A stretch of DNA of 64,000 nt. Source: Sclerotinia nivalis. Its lineage: Eukaryota > Ascomycota > Leotiomycetes > Helotiales > Sclerotiniaceae. A program made the translations under genes and the position numbers. The stretch is taken from assembly GCA_029531795.1 (NCBI GenBank), contig JAPEIS010000005.1:680001-744000 (forward strand), written 5' to 3'. Position 1 is the first letter of the stretch. Every line of letters begins with the position of its first letter. This document shows, in pieces, positions 1 to 12,100 of the stretch. The notes under the pieces are model-generated. The model worked only from the letters and a program-made list of their open reading frames with translations. It made no database searches and was not told the origin of the DNA.

Positions 1-1100
1 TCCTTGACAAAGAGAATATTAGACAAGTTCTAATAGGTACTGAGGATTAGATATCAGTAGCTAGCTACGCATAGCAAAAGTTTTAATGACTACATCAACT
101 TCTGAATTCCATACACACCTGCCATGCTCACAGCAAGCAATGGAAGACTGCTATCCATCCAAGTGAATCGTTCCTGTTCCAAAATTATGGTCAACCTTTG
201 TCTGCTCCTACCTCTTTTAATAAGTGGTGAAATTCCTTTGTTGGTCCTTCTCGAGCAATAGACTACTTCAACTGTTGGGTAAATGCATTTATCTCATCAA
301 GACTTCTACAAAATTTTGCTCATGCGAAGGACAGCCGGGCAACTGAATGCAATGATTTATCTCCTATGTGTTCACCCACGTCAACTGAGTACACCTCGAT
401 CATTCTCCCTTTCATGGATGACAATAATGATATTAAAGTTATCAATGGAATTTCTATCACCTAGGCTCCTCTCAATGGGAAATGTTATTTGAAAATCCAA
501 TACATATGCACAATGCAAGGTCGGAAGGTCTTGAACAAGATATCTGGTTATGGAAGTCGAACTATGATGAAAGCATGACATCTTCACCTGGATCACCAAT
601 TTGGAAGGTCTGGCTGATAAGACTCGAATCATGACCCATTTGGTCTTCCTTCAATAAAGCTGGCATAAGGAGAACAACTAGGACAATGAATACGATGTGG
701 ACAAGAACTTCTGGAATAGTCTTCATACCATCATATCACCTTACACTAGTGCATGGTGCAGTTGGCATAGAGGATTTCAAGAATGGAGTTTTTGTTTTAC
801 TTTCATGGATGAATGAATGAATGCACGAATGGATAGGATTTTCTTCTTTAGTAATTACTAATACAGGATTAATAAAAGGATTTAGTTGACTGTGAATCTC
901 TTACTAGATTTCCCACATGGGAGTTTTGAATTCCTTTAGCTTTTAATGTTTATCTTTGTTTTTTGACATCCATATAAATCTTTCCTTCTACTACAATCTT
1001 GATATTTGTGAGGTTTGATTTCATGATTCCATGATTCTATGATTCTTTGTGTGTTAGTGGTGATTTTGATATATAATAGATTGAGAGAATGAGGTAGTGA
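1..1100. other. No supported gene
   Basis: Short overlapping ORFs on both strands (about 70-83 codons) show no recognisable motif and no consistent codon pattern. The sequence is of mixed composition and could be the decayed end of a gene or repeat lying to the left of the window. I see nothing that can be named. Confidence 0.5.
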
Positions 1101-3070
1101 TAATGATGGATATGCAGACTCAGTACATTGGAATCAATATACAACCCCAATGATACGGTTAATAAATACTCCATCAATTTTCTTCTCTATTCCCTTCGTA
1201 CCCATTCCCCAAAATCCCCAATATACATATCTCTCATCCATAATTTGATAATCCATCATCATTTCTTTCCCTGCCTACCTAGTACTCTTGATAAAATTAA
1301 TCGCTAACCCTTTACCATTCACTACTAGATGCTTCAATTCCCTACCTTCTCTTCATTCCTTCTAAATCCCCTCCCCCCCTTATAAATTCCATCCGCACTT
1401 CCTCTTTTCATCTCCCTTCCATATCCTCCAATCCCAATATACATTCCTTCCGCACTATCCCATTATCCTATTACTTCCAGATCTAACCTTTATTCAATAT
1501 TCAATATCTCAATACCCCAAAACTAATCTCCATCATTCCCAAGAAATCCCAATCCCAAATCAAACAAACCCTTCTTTCAATCCTTAAAAAAAAAAATGAA
1601 AATCTTTTCTTCAAAGCCACCACTATATAAATCTCATCTTACCATCTTCCTTCTAACATCTCATCCTTGAATCTACACATAGTATAAACCCTCTACCCCC
1701 CCTCTCTCTCTTCTCTATCTCTCTCTCTATATATATATTAAAATACAATCTTCAACTTCAACTTCAACACACATCTAAAATCTACTAACCCTAAATATTA
1801 TATCTTCTACACCTCATACCTCATCCCTCTACACTTTCCATAAACCAACTATCTATACCCTTCACATCCCATTCACATCCCATTCACATCTCCTCACCCA
1901 TCTATCTACAATACTACCCCCAAGAAATCCTCCCTATCCATCTCCAAAACTCTATATCTCCCTTCCCTTCCCATCACTTCCCAAATCCTTAATCCATCTA
2001 CTCATTCAGAAATTATTAGAGTTTCATCTCCATTTATATAATCTTACTTAATATAGAACTAATAAATATATATCTAGTAATCACTTACTTGAGCTATTTA
2101 TACTATCGAAATTAATTACTAACCCACTACCCCACTAATCTGTAAAAGATCTCTCTTTTAGCTTTATAATTTGATACATTGAGTTATTGTTCATTTTTCC
2201 TCCCCGCCCCCTCCAAAAATTCATTTTATTTATATTATTATATTACTATACAGAAAACCTCCCCTCTTCCTTCCTTTCTTCCCTCCTTTTCTTTTCTCTT
2301 TTCTCCCCTTCTCTCTATTATTAACAGATTAATAAATCAATAAATTAATAAACCAACAATTATATTTCAAACCCCTCAATCCCAATCATCCCAACTAATC
2401 CTCAATCCCTCCTTTGACATATCAATATATTAAATATCCATCGATCTATCTACCCACCTATCTACTCACCTTCTCCTTCTTCTCCTTCTTCTTCTTCTTC
2501 TCCTCCTCCTTCTTCTTCTTCTTCTTCTTCTTCTTCTCTTTCAATCTTTATAAATGAATCGAATCACTCAATTACCAAATCATTTAATCATAATCATTAA
2601 CCCTCTCATTAACTACAATCACTAATTCTCTCATCAACCCCCCCTCAACCCCTTCACCTACAATCACTCACTCACAACAAACACAATCACTAAACTCCTC
2701 CAAATCCCTTCAACCCCTCACTAATCATCTCAGCACACCAAGCAAACCAAACTACACCAAACCATCTCAAAACTCATCTCAAAACTCATTCTCAACAGCC
2801 AAATTCCCTTCCAACCCCCATTCCCAAAATATGTATATATATAAACCCTCTCACCTCACCTCACCTCACCTCCTTTTACAAAACCCATCACAAAATATAA
2901 CCATAACTGCTACAATACAACAAAAATCATACATCAATCATATTAAAAAAAATTCTCATCTCATCCCATCCCGTTCCACCCTCCTCAAAAAAAAAGTTAC
3001 CATCAATATACACTACTCGAGTATTTGTTATACAATATCTTAATAAGATTATCAAATAAGATTTTGTATA
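1101..3070. other. G-depleted, C/T/A-rich non-coding tract
   Basis: The plus strand is almost devoid of G for nearly 2 kb and is built of C-, T- and A-rich stretches, including a long CTT/CTC microsatellite around 2470-2540 and a CT/TA run near 1700-1740. No ORF is credible. Such pyrimidine-rich tracts occur as long promoters or 5' leaders in filamentous fungi, but no gene follows directly because a transposon lies at its right end. Confidence 0.6.
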
Positions 3071-3128
3071 ACGTGGTTTATCAATGTGCGGATCATATCA
3101 ATGTATGGGTCACTTTCACCTCAATTCA
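3071..3128. repeat. Left TIR of Fot1-like element
   Basis: It starts ACGTGGTTTATCA directly after a TA and is inverted-repeated at 4865-4922 with a handful of G/A differences. Confidence 0.9.
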
Positions 3129-3199
3129 CTCTTTCAAACCCATATTATTCAACAACAATTAAATCAATTGATTAAAACTATAAAGATTCTAATAATCTA

Positions 3200-4824
3200 G
3201 AATCTATTATATTATTTTGATAAATCCTTATATTATGTCCAATCTTTCTATACTTATTACAATATCGACTAGAAAATACTTCCCCATTAGAATTCCCCCC
3301 TTTTTGATGCTTATTATATTGAATCTGAATATCAACCTTTTGCTAAAATAATATATCGATAACCTTTTATCCAGTAAGCACTCCTTCTTAACGTAATTGA
3401 GTTTTTTTTGCGTATCGATACTTACTTAATACTTCATTTGCTACCCAAAGTATACGAATCTCTACATTTAAAAATGTATTTTCATATACTAATCTTTCTA
3501 TACCCTTAGCTAAAGCTAATACAGTCTCGAATATAAATATAGAAAAACTTGATTGATAACAAGCCATTCGAAATCTTACTAAAATCGATTGTGAAAAAGT
3601 TTCAGTTGGATTGTAAGGGGTTTGAGAAATCTATAAATCTTGATCGAAAAAGGGGGGAGTAGATATACGAATTCGAATATCTAATTTCGAAAATACAGTT
3701 TCAGGATCAAATGATATTAAACCTGTTCCTCGAAACCCTGATTTCATATTTTGAATCGTAATTGATTTTTGGTATATAATTTTGAAAGCTATAAAGAATT
3801 CAACTTTCGAAATATGATTGATATGTGCCTTAATAAATCCATCAATTTGAATACCATATAAACGTTTCAGACTATTAAAATAATCAACATCAAATGATTA
3901 AATTAAATGACTTAAATGTAATAGTAATTTTAAACAAATAATATCATTCTTTTTGCAATACAATTGAAAAGATATTGATTCATAGCTTTCATACTCATCT
4001 AATATCAATATTCGATATTTGCTCTTTCTTCGATTCTTAATATGCTTATCGAAGTGTTTCAATCATTCTAAACCTATCTCATTGTTTATCCATCCATTAG
4101 ATGTAGGTTTAATAGTCTATTCCGCAGGAAAGTCGGTTTCGGTATACCAATTGAAAAGATAAACCTATCCTTGAACCACTAAAAATAAAGGTATAGTTTC
4201 ACCCTCTCCATTTCCACATATTATTACTGTAGCCTATTCTCGATTGCCTGATTGTACTGATTTACTTCTACTGCATCTCTCAACACTAATGATAACTATT
4301 GCAACATATATAATCCCCATCATAAAACCTATTTCATCGAAATTATAGAAATCACTATCGAGAATACCATATTTCACTTGCATATTCGAAACCAATCGAA
4401 ACCACTCTTCAATAAACTTAGAATCTTCGCAAAAAACTCTTTGAAAATCATAAACACAACTAAAACGCATCTTTAATTCGATTCGATGCTTTACGAATCG
4501 ATACACCCAGAACTTCCCAACACATTTTGCACCCTTCGATTCAAGAATATGATTCGCCATATCTTCCACATTTCTGAGTTTAAATGGAAATCCTCTCATA
4601 TCTATATCGAGTATATATTCAGAAATGATATTCTCTTCTAGTTCTGAAAGATTATAAGATTTAAATCGATATTCGAAGCGAGGAGTAAAACTATTAATTC
4701 TATATTATAGTATTGTATTCGAGATATTATATATCTTCGCAACTTTTCGAATGCTTATTTTTTTGTCTTTTTGAATAGCTTCGATAGTAAAGAGTATACA
4801 GGCTTCTTAGTTATTCGAATTCAT
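3200..4824 (-). pseudogene. Fot1/pogo transposase pseudogene
   Basis: Reading from an ATG at 4824, one minus-strand frame gives the helix-turn-helix start of a Fot1-like transposase, broken almost at once by a stop where a Gln codon is expected. Its longest open part (4234-4599, 121 codons) carries the family's hallmark segments: GKFWVYRF, a YDFQR..CED segment, and YNFDEIGFMMG, which contains the first catalytic Asp of the DDE triad. Stops elsewhere are TAA/TAG/TGA where Gln or Trp would be expected, as RIP produces. No intact product is possible. The lower coordinate is approximate, set by family length (about 540 residues), because the 3' part is too decayed to place the original stop. Confidence 0.8.
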
Positions 4825-4864
4825 TGTAGATTGTTAATAAAACGCATATTGAAAGAGAAGAGAT

Positions 4865-4922
4865 TGAATTGAGGTGAAAGTGACCCACACACTGATATGA
4901 CCCGCACACTGATAAACCACGT
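4865..4922. repeat. Right TIR of Fot1-like element
   Basis: Inverse of 3071-3128, ending TGATAAACCACGT before the flanking TA at 4923-4924. It keeps the G residues that have become A in the left copy. Confidence 0.9.
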
Positions 4923-5026
4923 TATATATAATCCAATAATCCAATCCAATTCATTTCTTTTTATTTGATTTATTTTATTTACTATATTATTTACTACTAC
5001 AGTAACCGTGCACTGATAATGGCCGA

Positions 5027-5056
5027 AAACGCGTAAATATAAATTTTTACGCGTTT
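5027..5056. repeat. Perfect 11-bp inverted repeat, 8-nt loop
   Basis: AAACGCGTAAA (5027-5037) and TTTACGCGTTT (5046-5056) flank an AT-only loop, between the left TIR and the transposase ATG at 5089. It could be a hairpin in the leader or a symmetrical protein-binding site. Confidence 0.75.
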
Positions 5057-5088
5057 CATTCCTACAATCTATATTCTATTTATTAATT

Positions 5089-6192
5089 ATGCCATCACAA
5101 CGCACTCCATTAAGATCAATTGATAATAATAATGTTCTCCAAAAGCATCTTAGCCCATATGATCGTGGTAGAATCATTGGAAAGGCCTCAGAAGGTGCAG
5201 GATCCACTAAAATTGCGAATGATCTTGGAATAGCCCGCACCACCATATATAACACTATTAAGATGAATCAATTGCGTAATGAGGGCAAGTCCTTATTCAA
5301 AAAGCCCCGGCAAAAGTGTTATTCAAAAAGAGACGAACGTATGGTGATACGGCATATACGTTTATGGCCCAAATCGACCTATCAGGAAACCATTACAGTT
5401 TGTGGGCTTGATTGCAAAAGGGATACCATCAAGAGGATCTTCTATGCATATGGAATAGGCAATTGGAGAGCTAGGAAGAGGTTTGAACTTATATCAGAAC
5501 ATACACTTAAACGGTTTGTATAATGCTTAGCGTAGAGGGGCCTTACAGCGGGGGAATGGAACTTAATCTTCTGATCGGATGAGTGCTTTGTAGAGTGGGG
5601 GCGGGGTAAAAAGCAGGAATGGGTCTTCTGTTCTTCCTCTCAAAAATAGGATCGGAATATGGTTCAAATATATTCTTCAAAGAAGAATATGAAGGTTATA
5701 GTTTGGGAAGGCTTTTGTGATATCGAAAGAAGCAATCTCTATATTATGGATAGAGATTTTGAATCCAAAAAGTTTGGGTATAGTGCCAATTCATATTTGG
5801 AGGTGTTTGATGCAGAAATCGAATCTATTTTCGAAGAATTGGATTCAGGGTATCAATTTATACAAGATAATGCTTCTATATATACTGTTCGCAAAGTAAA
5901 AGTATGGTTTCGAGAAAGGGGTATCTCATTAGTTCAAGATTGGCCTTTTTATAGTCCCGATCTAAATCCTATAGAGTATATTTGGTGGTATCTAAAAGTA
6001 TATGTTTTTGAGATGTTTTCTGATATTGTTACAGATAAAAGCACTTCAGAATATGTTAGGCAGAGATTGGAGAGTGCTTTACAAATAGCTTGGGATATAT
6101 TGGATGATGGGTTATTCGAAAAATTGGGGGTTAGTATATCGAATAGAATAGAGGCTTGTATCGCGGTTGATGGTTGGTATACTAAATATTGA
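5089..6192 (+). pseudogene. Tc1-type transposase with four in-frame stops
   Basis: One continuous frame of 368 codons runs from ATG 5089 to TGA at 6190-6192 with no frameshift. It is interrupted by stops at 5521, 5533, 5572 and 5647, several where Trp is expected (G-to-A). The N-terminal part has a helix-turn-helix (IANDLGIARTTIYN) and a second DNA-binding segment. The catalytic part shows SDE after the third stop, QDNA, and WPFYSPDLNPIEYIW, i.e. the three acidic residues of a DDE site, with 35 residues between the second Asp and the Glu by my count (Tc1 standard is 34). The length is typical for the family (340-370). It must have been inactivated fairly recently, because reversing a few transitions would leave the frame open. 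Confidence 0.85.
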
Positions 6193-6461
6193 AGGTTTAA
6201 AGTAGGGTAACAATATAATTTTTTTATATTATTAAAATATATATATAGATCTCAAATATATCAAAATTTTATATTAAAATAATGAAACATTGATTTAATA
6301 AATAAGATTGAATAGAATGATATTGATAAATAATTCCGGGTGAAATCCGGCCGGCCATTATCTGTGCGCAAGTACTGTACATTATAATCCACATCTATAT
6401 ATATATGCATATATATACATCTCACATTTCGATCCTAAAATCATCGATTCTTTCCAGCCAA

Positions 6462-6521
6462 GTGATGCCAAGTGAAGTGATGCCAAGTGAAGTGATGCCA
6501 AGTGAAGTGATGCCAAGTGAA
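6462..6521 (+). repeat. 15-bp minisatellite, four units
   Basis: GTGATGCCAAGTGAA is repeated four times exactly. It lies about 85 bp right of the Tc1-like element. Confidence 0.9.
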
Positions 6522-7078
6522 GTCAAATAAATTAACTCAAGTAATCCAACCCATAGCTACTTCACCACTACACCTCTCCACCCCCATCCCCTTCCACCAA
6601 AACCCACAAACTTCTAAACCACAAGTCTCTACTCAAAACATAAACATAAATTCGCAATCAAGACAGAAAAATAAACTTGTATATAATCAAGATTATAACT
6701 GTAGGTATAACCAACCCAACCAAAACCCTTCACGCTTTGGAGACAAACTCTCCGGTATCATCCATAGACGCCTTAATCCAGCGCAATTCAAGCCAACCAA
6801 GAAAAAAAAAAATAGATATCACCACCCAATAGATATTCAATTCATTACTCATAACAGCCGTAACTTCTCAACGAAGAAAGGAATAGAGATGATAGATAGT
6901 AGGTATAAAAAATAAGAAAAATGCGCCTGCCTATCTAGATCTGACTCCCGAAACAATTCATCAATTCATCTAATCAAATTGATGAATTGTCAAAATAATG
7001 AACAGTAGAAAAGGAAAAGGAAAATTATAATCACACCTTACTCAAACCATACCATTATGAATAGAGTAGGAATAATAC
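6522..7078. other. No supported gene; downstream spacer
   Basis: The G-poor, A/C-rich composition continues. A 132-codon open frame (6517-6915) begins at a GTG inside the minisatellite, has low-complexity Asn/Gln/Lys composition and no motif, so I regard it as chance. The 3' end of the minus-strand finger protein lies at 7079. Confidence 0.55.
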
Positions 7079-9163
7079 CTAATTGAAAGACAAAGAAGAA
7101 TCATAAGGAAAATTTACAGCATTGACACCAACAAGAGATTGGTCATCGAAAACTTGAGGAAGTGAAGAGGTAGTATCAAAGAATGCCACTGATGGGTCAT
7201 TCATGGGAAAGGAAGAAAAGTCAAAATTTGTTTGACCTGCAAAGTTCATTGATAGATCAATGCCATGTTGCATCGAATTGTCGAAAGTGATGTTGCTGAC
7301 GAAATTTTGAGTATTGGTCAAAGGATATAGACCCGGCATTGAAGTACCGTCGAATGTATTTTCGAAATTAGTTGGCGCGTTAATAACTGGCGATATATCG
7401 TTGAGCATATTTTCGTTCATGTCTTCTTCATCATCGTCCTCCTCTTGCTGAGTGTAATCTGCTGCTGGTTCTTCCACTTCTTTGAACCAATTCTTCAATT
7501 CCGACATGGGAGGCCAATCTCCTCCAGCCTTCCCACCACGCTTTTGAGAATCCTCAACCTTGCTACTCTTATTTCTACCCTTAGCCTTTGGCTTGAAATG
7601 TGCCCTTCTGAGATGTGCAGCAGCGTTATAGTATGCTCCATACTTCTTCTTCTGTGTTGCGCATGCCTTGCATTTTGAGAGTGGTAGCACAGGCTTTTCG
7701 CGCCCTTGACCGCTCGGTGGTTCAATGCAAACCCACTTCTTCACCATTCTTTTATGTTGTCGATCGCAATGTCTTCGAAGCTCATGTTCGCCACGAAACC
7801 CATCAGGGTGTTCATCACACAATTTGCAAAATACACGTTCGTGTTTTGGTCGTTGATAAGCACGTTTTTCGATAGCAACCTTATCATTTGACCCATCTTT
7901 CGAATCGAGTCGAGTCATTGATTGTGACGAGTTGACTCGAGACATTGAATTATCTTCATAGCCACCTTTAGGCATGAGTGGTCGTGCAGCGGCCATGTTA
8001 CTGACTTGTAGCCGCTGCTTATTGCGAGATGATGATGACATGGTCGATGAAACACTTTCAACCGACTGTGACTTTTCCATCTTTGCACCAAAAGATGGAG
8101 AAATTTGAGACTGAGCAAATGCTTCCGTACTAGGAAAAGAAAGAGAAAACTGAGAATCATTGCCAACACCACCAGCCCCAACAAGTAGTTGAGTCTGTTC
8201 CTCGTCGGAAGACCGACGAACATGATGAGAAGAACTATACTGAGGAGCAACGGGATAAACAGAATCATCATTATTGATGCCTGTAGAAAAGGAATTGTTC
8301 GAATTGAACTTCATCATTTCAATACTTTCCACCAAAGGCTCATTAAAGAGACTATTTTGCCGACTCATGTTACTTGTGTATGTAGTCGCATCGGTAAGAG
8401 TCGCAGTTGTAGGTGTGCTTGGCACGTTGAACGACTGTCGAGATTGCCGTTGTTGCATTGGCATGGAAGAGTGCATGGTTACAGGAGAGGGCGTGATCGA
8501 GAACACTGGCGTTGGTGAGACACCGGCAAAGCCGGTGCGGAGGAGGAAGTCGCCGGGGTTCTCAAAACCTTGTTGAGGGTCTTCTAAAACCTGTTCCAAT
8601 TCCGGTTTCCGTTGAGACATGGATCGCTGGAGAGGAGCGGAAGGTTGATGCGAAAATGTGTAAGAGCTGTAGGGCTGGTCTTGATTGACCCAAGCTTCGA
8701 AGGCGGGGTTACATCGGCGGAGATCATTTTGAAGTGGAGGAGGCATCGCGCCATTCTGGGTGAATGGGAGTCTTCCGGAATGTGCGGACGTACTGCCCAT
8801 AGAACTCGTTCGCATCATTACAGGCTCAGATTGTTGAGAGATTGCCCGCGATATCACCGGTGCTTCAATCCCATCCTAAGTATCGTTAGAACCAACTCAG
8901 GAAGGAAAACCAAGGAGAGTTCCTACAGAAGATGGGTGTCGTGCCATGGGAGCTCCACTGCTTGACATGCTTCGGGGAACATTGTGTCTTCGTTGTGTTT
9001 GTTGCTTGTATATTGGTGATCTGTGAGTTGGAAAGGAAGACGATAACGACGAAGAACCCGATGTGAGGGAAGCGATTTGGGCCTGAATCTGTTCTTGCTG
9101 TGCCAGAAGGAATTGTAGCTGATCTTGATCTACCGAGGTATTGAGCCTCAGTTGGGACGACAT
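7079..9163 (-). CDS. C2H2-type zinc-finger protein, putative transcription factor
   Basis: Two exons: 9163-8927 and 8875-7079, joined across a 51-bp GT-AG intron (8926-8876) with a CTAAC branch site; the product is 677 residues. The N-terminal part is Gln-rich, and residues about 100-400 are Ser/Thr/Gln/Pro-rich and probably disordered. Residues 429-453 and 481-505 hold two zinc fingers of identical spacing, C-x2-C-x15-H-x4-H, the first within VFCKLC...HELRRH and the second within CKAC...YNAAAHLRRAH. An acidic patch near residue 560 and an Asn/Phe-rich tail follow and may be an activation region. This arrangement is widespread in filamentous ascomycetes and is normally annotated only as a C2H2 finger protein; targets are unknown. 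The long upstream spacer fits a heavily regulated gene. Confidence 0.88.
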
Positions 9164-12100
9164 AGCAAATATTTATTTAGAGATGGTCAGATAGTCTTCA
9201 AGAGACTTTTCGAATGGATGGTGTATGATAGTGGAGAAGGTATCGTCGTTTGTAACGTTATCTGTAGCCTCACATAATTAGTAAATGGTATGATGACCAG
9301 CATATTTGGTACAGTAGTGGGTGCTGCAACGAGGAGTTGGGAATGATGAACATTAGAATCCATGACATACGTATGGATGAAGGATGCAAGTAACAATGTT
9401 ACGAACGGTGAAGGTAATGATAGTTCGCACTGAATTATCGATATGATTATGATTGAGTAGGAAGATAGAGAGGCATAAAGTAAGGCGAAAATAATGAATT
9501 AAAGATTGTGGAAATGGGAAAGGCGAACTATGTATTGTATGGACAGCGCGACATGGTAAGATGGGGCTCATATGAATTTGAGTTCGGGATATGGATGACA
9601 CGGCATAGGAATAGGAACGGATGAAGTGTGGACTGCGGGTTGGGATAATTATGATGACAAGACAGATTAGGTTGTTTCGAGGTCATACAAAAAAGATGAT
9701 AAAGTATGGGGGATATAGGATGTACGGATGTACTCTGTATGGATGTTTGAGATCTTTGAGTGGATGTATTGGGTGGATGTGTAAGGTGGGTGTATAGACG
9801 GAGACTTTCCTATAATAGGAAAGGATGAAGTTTGTTGTGGATGGATGTGGATGGATGTGGATGTATATGGATGGAAGTGGATGTCGTATGGTGGGATGAT
9901 TGAAGTGTATGGGTGAGGGTGAGGGTGAGGGCGTGCGTGTTCAAGATTCTGTGGATCGATAATTATTATTATACGGCGTAGTGTGATGTAGTTTAGAGCT
10001 TATCAGCTACACAGAAAAGAGAAATAATATACAAAGTAAGCCACCAAAAACTACTAATAAGTAAATTTATTGACTATTTATGATACAAATCATAATCAAA
10101 TCATAGTCAAATCATAGTCAAATCATAGTCAAATCATAGCCAAATCATAATCAAATCAAAGCACCTCAATTTTCAAAGCCAAATAAATAAAAGCAAGACA
10201 TTTTGCATTTTTATTCTTTTCCCCACGTCCTTGGATCTAAGTAATCATCTATCGTACCGTATAGTCTGTATCGTATCTATGAGGTACTCGGATATTTTGA
10301 GATAATATTGATTCATATACAACATGGCCAATACCATATCCACCAACCAAGATCTTTTCCAAAATTGATTCATTTCAAATGTCACCCAGGAATTTGACTA
10401 GATCTACCGGTATTGGTCGGGTTGACAAACTATGTGCTCAATATGCTGATTCAGATGCCGAATCACATATGGGGTTGGCTTGATTCAGTTTAAGATAGGA
10501 TGTTTAAATATTTTGAGGGCATTCGCGGTATCAAAATCTTATCTAAAGCTTTCTCTTCAAGTCTAGATCTAGAACTTTCTTTACTGTAACGTGCTGATCG
10601 ACTTCAATCTTTACCTTCTTTACCTTCTTTACCTTCACTCTATCATTACCTAAGTCGCAACTACATCGGTCTATCGAAATCTCTTAGGTCTCATGATCAA
10701 TGACTCTCTACTATTGAAAAACTCTCCCGCTCTTGTTATAATAAAGATCAACAATTGATAACATTTTTTCAATCTCTTTTACCCTCCCTCCCTATCTACC
10801 TAGGTGGTAGGTACTCTTCACCTATGACTAATTTCATACACTGAATCTTTTTTTAACCCCGGATGAAGCCGAAATGTGTTTGAAAGAAAAACTTGGCATA
10901 AATGATTTTTATTCCCTGTGTTTACCTACCTACCTACCTACCTACTCATACCTACTCATACCTAGTGCCTATTCATGCTATTAACCAAAGGAAGAATTAT
11001 ACCTCAAAAATTAAAGGGCAGGATCAACGACTTCATTTTCAAGCATCAAAGAAATTCAAAACGCTTCCAAGAACTTTTTAAACTCTTCTAGAACGAAAAA
11101 GTGAAGCGACGAATGAGGATCTTCATATCAAATTGCACTTCGACCCGATTGGCTTTATTTGAAAGAAACAACATACGACAACCTTGAAGATTAAGGCAAA
11201 ACAATTCGCTAGTTCGCCTCATAATTTTATGTTCCAATCATAGCTATTCTTCGAAAACATTCATTAATCTGAAGCTGGATATACTCTCTTTCTATTCGAT
11301 CGTTATTCATCAATCTCGTAAATGTGTTCCACCACAGACTCGACACGTAACGTACGGTGAATTATACGAACCAACACATCACGCTGTCTAAAATGGTTCG
11401 CCCAGATTCTTACAAGTTTACAAGCTTACAAAACCCCCAAGGTTGCCTTTAATCACGACCAACTTCTCCGGATTACTCAAATAACCTTGGGTGTCCACCC
11501 CATCAATGATCCTGTCCCTGAAAAATAAGCCATCATATCCTTCGCTTTTCTTAACGCTCACTTGGCCGAGCAGGTTCTGCGTTGTAATCAACCTATCAAC
11601 CTATCAACCTGACAACTAATGACATCCTCCTCGAATCAGATTCACCCAATGCTATGACTGATGATTGGTGACATTAGAAAATCGATCCGTAATGACACAA
11701 ACAAATTCTTTCTTTCTCGTCGGGCGTAGCCGCTTATTCCCTTTGCATATCGGGCATTGGATTTGACTTGTAAAGTTGTATGGCCGAGGTGAAGTTAGCT
11801 ATCATTATCATTGTTTGTAATGTCTGGCTACATGCAAAACCCCACGAATACGCGGCATTTGCCCATAGCCCATGTTGTCAAACCAGACTATGCTGTATAC
11901 TATGTACGTAAGGTACGAGAAGGCTTTTGGGGCATCTGCGTTACCCTTTATGATAGACACCATACCCATTTGTGAGATCTATCGCGTGGAGTGCACGATG
12001 CTGTGATGCCCAATATCTCGTTGGCCTCCTGGCCTTGATCAGAGTTGGTTGAATCTGCCGAATGTAATTCTCACTCATGGATTGGTTTCAACATTTTACA

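Larger units (their letters stand above)
3071..4922 (-). mobile_element. Fot1/pogo-like DNA transposon, RIP-degraded
   Basis: An element of about 1.85 kb is bounded by 58-bp terminal inverted repeats (3071-3128 and 4865-4922) and flanked by a TA dinucleotide on each side (3069-3070 and 4923-4924), the usual Tc1/mariner-superfamily target duplication. The two TIRs differ mainly by G-to-A changes on the left copy. The interior encodes, on the minus strand, a decayed pogo/Fot1-type transposase. Size, TIR length and TA target agree with fungal Fot1-like elements. Confidence 0.9.
5000..6377 (+). mobile_element. Tc1-like DNA transposon, lightly RIP-degraded
   Basis: An element of about 1.38 kb is flanked by TA (4998-4999 and 6378-6379). 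Its ends are imperfect inverted repeats of about 26 bp: CAGTAACCGTGCAC...ATAATGGCCG on the left and, read on the other strand, CAGTACTTGCGCAC...ATAATGGCCG on the right. It carries one transposase reading frame on the plus strand and a perfect 11-bp inverted repeat just upstream of that ATG. It lies only 75 bp beyond the TA duplication of the Fot1-like element. Confidence 0.88.

Noticed and set aside
2470..2540. CTT/CTC run as a coding Leu/Ser/Phe repeat
   Set aside because: No open frame of useful length extends on either side; it is part of the pyrimidine-rich tract.
6517..6915. 132-codon plus-strand ORF
   Set aside because: It starts at GTG inside a minisatellite, is low-complexity and has no motif; it follows from the G-poor, stop-poor composition.
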